DNA of 8,813 nt from the NCBI GenBank assembly GCA_003552325.1, contig PUKM01000013.1:1-8813 (forward strand), written 5' to 3'. A model generated the notes under the pieces. That model worked only from the letters and a program-made list of their open reading frames with translations, was not told the DNA's origin and did not search any database. A program made the position numbers and the translations under genes. This document shows, in pieces, positions 5,964 to 8,813 of this stretch (position 1 is its first letter; each line of letters opens with the position of its first letter). This stretch comes from Natrialbaceae archaeon (GTDB lineage: Archaea; Halobacteriota; Halobacteria; Halobacteriales; Natrialbaceae).

Positions 5964-5986
5964 AGGAATCTTCACTCCTCGAGGAG
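5958..5986 (+). terminator. Stop-codon hairpin plus palindrome, candidate transcript end of the GNAT pair
   Basis: GAGTGAAG-GAAT-CTTCACTC (5958-5977) is a perfect 8-bp stem with a 4-nt loop that contains the TGA stop (5961-5963). It is overlapped by the 12-bp palindrome CTCCTCGAGGAG (5975-5986), so two alternative stems compete for the same bases. No T-rich tract follows, so it is not a textbook archaeal terminator. It may instead stabilise or process the 3' end. Confidence 0.4.
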
Positions 5987-6006
5987 AGAGAGACAACGAA
6001 CCCGCT

Positions 6007-6029
6007 GCATGGGGCCATGCGTCCATAAC
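6007..6029 (+). promoter_or_regulatory. Inverted repeat next to a TATA-like box before a small membrane protein gene
   Basis: GCATGG-GG-CCATGC (6007-6020) is a perfect 6-bp inverted repeat with a 2-nt centre. CATAACC (6023-6029) begins 2 nt after it and could be a TATA box with transcription starting near 6052. The arrangement looks like an operator placed at the upstream edge of a core promoter. The small membrane protein starting at 6044-6080 would be the target. Confidence 0.4.
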
Positions 6030-6079
6030 CGAGAACGGTGGCGATGAACTCATGTGTCCGCACTGACGACATGTGTGGG

Positions 6080-6349
6080 ATGGTCGAGAAACACAAAATC
6101 GAACTATTCGAGGATACCCGAACCTGTTATCGGTATCTCCAGGCTGGATTCAGCATCATCCTGTTGACGTTCGTCGCCGGGTTGGGGGTGCTGTTTCTTC
6201 CTGACCTCGTCTGGATGTACGACATCCTCGTCATGCCCGCGCTGTTCGTCGGACTTGGATTCCTGTTGTACGGCGTCGGCACACACCTGCACATCATGCA
6301 TTTGAACGTGCTCGAGATGCGGGAAGGTGACGCCGACAATCACCACTGA
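6080..6349 (+). CDS. Small two-helix membrane protein, haloarchaeal hypothetical
   Basis: Function not recognised. From the ATG at 6080 the protein is 89 aa: a short charged N-terminus (MVEKHKIELFEDTRTCYRYL), a first hydrophobic segment (about 22-42, FSIILLTFVAGLGVLFL), a short loop with PDLVWMYD, a second hydrophobic segment (about 49-68, LVMPALFVGLGFLLYGVG), then an amphipathic tail HLHIMHLNVLEMREGD. The tail's His-rich stretch (HLHIMH) near the membrane could bind a metal, but this is speculation. The frame is open further upstream with starts at 6071 (ATG), 6044 (ATG) and 6038 (GTG). I prefer 6080 because the charged helix begins there, but the start is uncertain. It ends 12 nt from the stop of the convergent gene. 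Confidence 0.7.
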   Translation: MVEKHKIELFEDTRTCYRYLQAGFSIILLTFVAGLGVLFLPDLVWMYDILVMPALFVGLGFLLYGVGTHLHIMHLNVLEMREGDADNHH

Positions 6350-6361
6350 GCCGGCGCTGTC

Positions 6362-6769
6362 TCAGATAACTGTCGAAATCATAAACAGGTTGATACAGAC
6401 AGCGATCGCCCACGGGAGGGCGAGCGCAGCCGGGATGATCGGCCGATACACCGGCTCGAGCAGTCCGCGACAGGCCACGGCCACACCCACGGCCATCCCC
6501 TTCAGGGTGACCATCCCGAGCAGTCCCCACCCGTCGATGGCACTCCGGGCAATCGGGTTCGATTCGGACAATCCGAGGTGCAGCCCAATGAACGTCGTGA
6601 CGATATCGCCGACGAGCGAGACGGCAACGACGACCCAGAGCAGTCGCTCGAGACGGTGCGCGTCGACTCCCTCGAGCCCCAACCGGTGAATCCAGGTGGA
6701 GCGATCGACCGACATAGCCCCCCGACCGGAGTCGAACCGGTCACCGCCACTGGGGGTGACGTCGGTCAT
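6362..6769 (-). CDS. DUF5658-like membrane protein
   Basis: A 135-aa integral membrane protein. After a polar, probably disordered N-terminus (residues 1-40), three hydrophobic segments follow at about 43-64, 80-101 and 110-132. The first loop carries LGLSESNPIARSAI, a conserved-looking E-x-NP motif typical of DUF5658 proteins, with GD-x-x-T-T in helix 1 (GDIVTTF). Family assignment is from this pattern; the role is unknown. The start is the ATG at 6769, supported by a TATA-like box about 22-29 nt upstream; a second ATG at 6715 would remove only polar residues. It is convergent with the previous gene and lies downstream of the carboxylase on the same strand, separated by a 226-nt gap. Confidence 0.8.
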   Translation of the reverse strand: MTDVTPSGGDRFDSGRGAMSVDRSTWIHRLGLEGVDAHRLERLLWVVVAVSLVGDIVTTFIGLHLGLSESNPIARSAIDGWGLLGMVTLKGMAVGVAVACRGLLEPVYRPIIPAALALPWAIAVCINLFMISTVI

Positions 6770-6774
6770 CCTAC

Positions 6775-6798
6775 CCCGATGTCGGGTTTTGTTATGCC
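6775..6798 (-). promoter_or_regulatory. TATA-like box and start-site inverted repeat of the DUF5658-like gene
   Basis: On the minus strand GGCATAAC (6791-6798) is 22-29 nt before the ATG at 6769. Between box and ATG sits CCCGA-CA-TCGGG (6775-6786), a perfect 5-bp inverted repeat 6-17 nt before the start codon. A repressor bound there would block transcription start; alternatively it could fold in a very short leader RNA. Confidence 0.45.
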
Positions 6799-6854
6799 GA
6801 CTGTAGGGACCCCGCGCTCGTCGTAACCGCGTCATACTTCCCGGTAATCCGCTC

Positions 6855-6879
6855 AAAATAACAATTGGAGATAGCTATC
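6855..6879 (-). terminator. Candidate terminator downstream of the carboxylase gene
   Basis: Read on the minus strand, the perfect 10-bp palindrome GATAGCTATC (6879-6870) is followed by TCCAATTG and then the T-rich TTATTTT (6862-6856). It is about 117 nt past the carboxylase stop and before the DUF5658-like promoter. T-rich tracts mark many archaeal transcript ends, so this is the best terminator candidate in the gap; the palindrome itself has little room for an RNA loop. Confidence 0.35.
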
Positions 6880-6945
6880 GTGCAGAAAGCAATAGCTGTG
6901 GGCATACGTGTCTAAATCATTTGATATTGTCTCCTCGAGCGATAG

Positions 6946-6997
6946 GGGTGATCACCCGATAGCATCCACAGCAACCGTCCTCGACGAAACGCGTTTC
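6946..6997. repeat. Two perfect 12-bp palindromes at the 3' end of the carboxylase gene
   Basis: GGGTGATCACCC (6946-6957) is a 12-bp palindrome flanked by GATAG on both sides (6941-6945 and 6958-6962). GAAACGCGTTTC (6986-6997) is another 12-bp palindrome that overlaps the carboxylase stop codon (6996-6998). Perfect dyads without a spacer are more like protein-binding DNA sites than RNA hairpins. Their role is unknown. Confidence 0.45.
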
Positions 6998-8741
6998 AGA
7001 TGACCGTGCCGTGTTTCTTGCTTGGCAGGGATTTCTCGACCCCTTCGTAGAACGCAAAGCGGTTCGCCAGTTCCTCACGGAGCGCACTCGGGGGAACGAT
7101 TTCGTCGATGACGACCTCACTGGCCATCCGATGGATGTCGATGTCCTCGCGGTACTCTTCGCGCAGCCGATCTTCCATCTCGGCGCGCTCCTCGGGATCG
7201 TCGACCTCGGACAGTTTTCGCGCGTAGACAGCGTTGATCGCCGCTTCGGGGCCCATAATCGCGATTTCACCCGACGGCAACCCAATCACACTTTCCGGAT
7301 CGTAGGCCGGTCCACCCATGGCGTAAATGCCCGCCCCATAGGCCTTCCGGACGATCACCGTCTGTTTTGGCACCGTTGCCGAGGAGGTGGCGTAGATCAT
7401 CTTCTTGCCTTTCTCGAGGATGGCGTCCTTTTCGACCTGCGAACCCGCCATGAAGCCGGGGGTGTCACAGAGATACAGCAGTGGGATGTTGAACGCATCC
7501 GACTTCCAGATGAATTGAGCGGCCTTTTCGGCGGCGTCTGGGAAGATGGCTCCGGCCCGGTGGGCTGGCTGATTCGCAATGATCCCGATGGGGCGGCCAT
7601 CGATGCGGGCGTAGGCGGTGATGATCTCCTGACCGAACTCGGGTCGGAGTTCGAAGTAACTCCCCGCGTCGACGATTCGGTCGATCACGTCCTCCATATC
7701 GTAGCCTCGGTTTGGATGCTGGGGAACCACGGCGTCGATTCCCGCCGGATCTCGAGCCGGCTCGAGCGACTCTGCCCGCGGTGGGTGTTCGTCGGCATTG
7801 TCGGGGAGGTACGTGATGAGCTGGGAAACAAGTGCTCGAGCGTGTTCCTCGTCGGTTGCGACCAAGTCCGCCGAGCCCGACTCCTGGGCGTGCATCGTCG
7901 CACCGCCGAGGTCTTGCATACTGATCTGCTCGCCGGTGACCATCTCGACCATCCGCGGGGAGGCGATAGCCATCGCGGACATGCCCTCGACCATGATGGT
8001 GAAATCGGCGAACACCGGGGTGTAGGCTGCACCGGCGATGCAGGGACCATAGAGGACACAGATCTGGGGTACTCGTCCTGAGAGCATCGAGTGGTTGTAG
8101 TAGTACTTCCCAATTCCCTCGCGATTGGCGAAAAAGCCCGTCTGCTGGTCGATTCGGCCACCCGACGAATCCATCAGGTACAGCACTGGTTGCCCGGTTT
8201 TCAGCGCCCGCTGTTGCATCCGGAGAAACTTCTCGACACCTTTTGCGGCCATCGACCCGCGCTTTACCGTGTAGTCATTGGCCATGAAGTGGAGGTCTCG
8301 CCCCTCGAACGTGGCCGCACCCGTGATGAGCGCGTCCGCAGGGAGCCGGTCGTCAGCATCGAACGCCGCAAACTTCCCGTCCTCGAAGAGGAATTTCGAG
8401 TCATCGTCGTCGAACCAAAGGTCAATCCGATCACGAACGAAGAGTTTCCCCTCCTCGGGCAACTGGGCTTTGTACTTCTCGTGTCCACCCTCGAGGATTG
8501 CCTCGATTTCCTCGAGGAGGCGTTCTTCGCGTTCGGTTGGGCCGAGTTCCGCAGCGTCATCGGCGCCTGGATCGGTCTCCTGATCAGCTCCCTCAGCCGG
8601 GGCAGGTGGAGCTTCGACAGCGGCGGGCTCCGCTTGTTCGCCGATGTATACTTCGATCTCTTCGCCCACGTACTCGGCGAGAGCGGCCCCGATAGCCGAC
8701 GCTTCGTCGGCCGATGCACCCGGTCCGATACGAACGTTCAT
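6996..8741 (-). CDS. Acyl-CoA carboxylase carboxyltransferase (beta) subunit with N-terminal epsilon/PccX-like extension
   Basis: A 581-aa cytoplasmic carboxyltransferase subunit that moves CO2 from carboxybiotin to an acyl-CoA; the family is usually ~510-530 aa. The crotonase-like N and C halves (about 85-335 and 340-581) are complete, with the acyl-CoA and biotin oxyanion-hole motifs MDSSGGR (190-196), YGPCIAGAAY (231-240), DTPGFMAG (426-433) and IAIMGPEAA (493-501). Residues 1-33 (VRIGPGASADEASAIGAALA) resemble actinobacterial AccE epsilon subunits and haloarchaeal PccX, followed by a Pro/Ala/Asp/Glu-rich linker (36-75). No Met lies between residues 1 and 153, so the extension is probably real. 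At the position of Asp422 of Streptomyces PccB it has Tyr473 (YGAGIYAM), more like methylcrotonyl- or glutaconyl-type enzymes. The substrate is therefore open. The biotin carboxylase subunit is not in the window. Confidence 0.93.
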   Translation of the reverse strand: MNVRIGPGASADEASAIGAALAEYVGEEIEVYIGEQAEPAAVEAPPAPAEGADQETDPGADDAAELGPTEREERLLEEIEAILEGGHEKYKAQLPEEGKLFVRDRIDLWFDDDDSKFLFEDGKFAAFDADDRLPADALITGAATFEGRDLHFMANDYTVKRGSMAAKGVEKFLRMQQRALKTGQPVLYLMDSSGGRIDQQTGFFANREGIGKYYYNHSMLSGRVPQICVLYGPCIAGAAYTPVFADFTIMVEGMSAMAIASPRMVEMVTGEQISMQDLGGATMHAQESGSADLVATDEEHARALVSQLITYLPDNADEHPPRAESLEPARDPAGIDAVVPQHPNRGYDMEDVIDRIVDAGSYFELRPEFGQEIITAYARIDGRPIGIIANQPAHRAGAIFPDAAEKAAQFIWKSDAFNIPLLYLCDTPGFMAGSQVEKDAILEKGKKMIYATSSATVPKQTVIVRKAYGAGIYAMGGPAYDPESVIGLPSGEIAIMGPEAAINAVYARKLSEVDDPEERAEMEDRLREEYREDIDIHRMASEVVIDEIVPPSALREELANRFAFYEGVEKSLPSKKHGTVI

Positions 8742-8761
8742 GGCAAAGCTTGCGAGGAGGG

Positions 8762-8779
8762 GGGAAAAACCGTTTTCCC
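8762..8779. promoter_or_regulatory. Inverted repeat overlapping the carboxylase promoter region
   Basis: GGGAAAA-ACCG-TTTTCCC is a perfect 7-bp inverted repeat 21-38 nt before the carboxylase ATG at 8741. This is exactly where the TATA box of a leaderless or short-leader transcript should be; no separate TATA box is visible, and the A/T-rich arms may serve as one. It looks like an operator overlapping the core promoter. The remaining bases to the right edge show no gene. Confidence 0.45.
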
Positions 8780-8813
8780 TTTGACTCTTTGCGTTCTCGA
8801 GGCGCTCTCGAAG

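Noticed and set aside
4968..6053. 361-codon open frame on the minus strand opposite both GNAT genes
   Set aside because: The plus strand carries two clear GNAT proteins with matching motifs. The antisense frame shows no domain, crosses both genes and their gap, and is long only because G/C-rich codons rarely make stops in that frame.
7011..8081. 356-codon open frame on the plus strand opposite the carboxylase
   Set aside because: It is a shadow of a fully conserved carboxyltransferase; its translation is rich in Arg, His and Asp without any recognisable motif.
1..8813. A defence island, mobile element or CRISPR locus
   Set aside because: I find no regularly spaced repeats, transposase, integrase, nuclease or helicase; most genes are metabolic or conserved small haloarchaeal proteins.

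Overview
The window reads as core chromosome of a haloarchaeon (class Halobacteria). The proteins are acidic and rich in Asp and Glu, and third codon positions are G/C-rich. The hexamer CTCGAG recurs throughout. Many genes lack a Shine-Dalgarno sequence and instead carry an A/T-rich TATA-like box about 25-30 nt before the ATG, as expected for leaderless haloarchaeal transcripts. The frequent CTCGAG and the mix of gene families suggest Natrialbales-like haloarchaea; that placement is inference.

Layout. Positions 1-1579 (minus strand) hold the head of the menaquinone pathway: menF (isochorismate synthase), overlapping by 4 nt (ATGA) with menD, which runs off the left edge. Upstream on the same strand is a cytoplasmic sulfite-oxidase-like molybdopterin enzyme (1769-2359). 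Next on the plus strand come a small two-helix membrane protein (2575-2877) whose N-terminal part seems to have been shifted out of frame, and a small ribbon-helix-helix-type protein (2987-3199). A small single-pass membrane protein (3447-3632, minus) is divergent from hisF (3760-4572, plus). Two tandem paralogous GNAT acetyltransferases follow (4656-5279 and 5304-5963), then a small two-helix membrane protein (about 6080-6349). This converges on a DUF5658-like membrane protein (6362-6769, minus). The right end is a minus-strand acyl-CoA carboxylase carboxyltransferase (6996-8741) with an unusual N-terminal extension.

How the genes relate. Only menF-menD is clearly a shared-pathway operon (chorismate to isochorismate to SEPHCHC, toward menaquinone). 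hisF is a stand-alone histidine and purine-linked gene, and the carboxylase belongs to acyl-CoA metabolism. The GNAT pair is a local duplication. The other small proteins are haloarchaeal families without a known role.

I see no rRNA, tRNA, CRISPR array, insertion sequence or integrase, and no multi-gene novel system. Points worth a second look: the likely frameshift before 2590; the epsilon/PccX-like extension and the Tyr at the substrate-specificity position of the carboxylase; the tandem GNAT pair; a stem that overlaps a stop codon; and several perfect inverted repeats at promoters and in the A/T-rich gap at 6840-6997.
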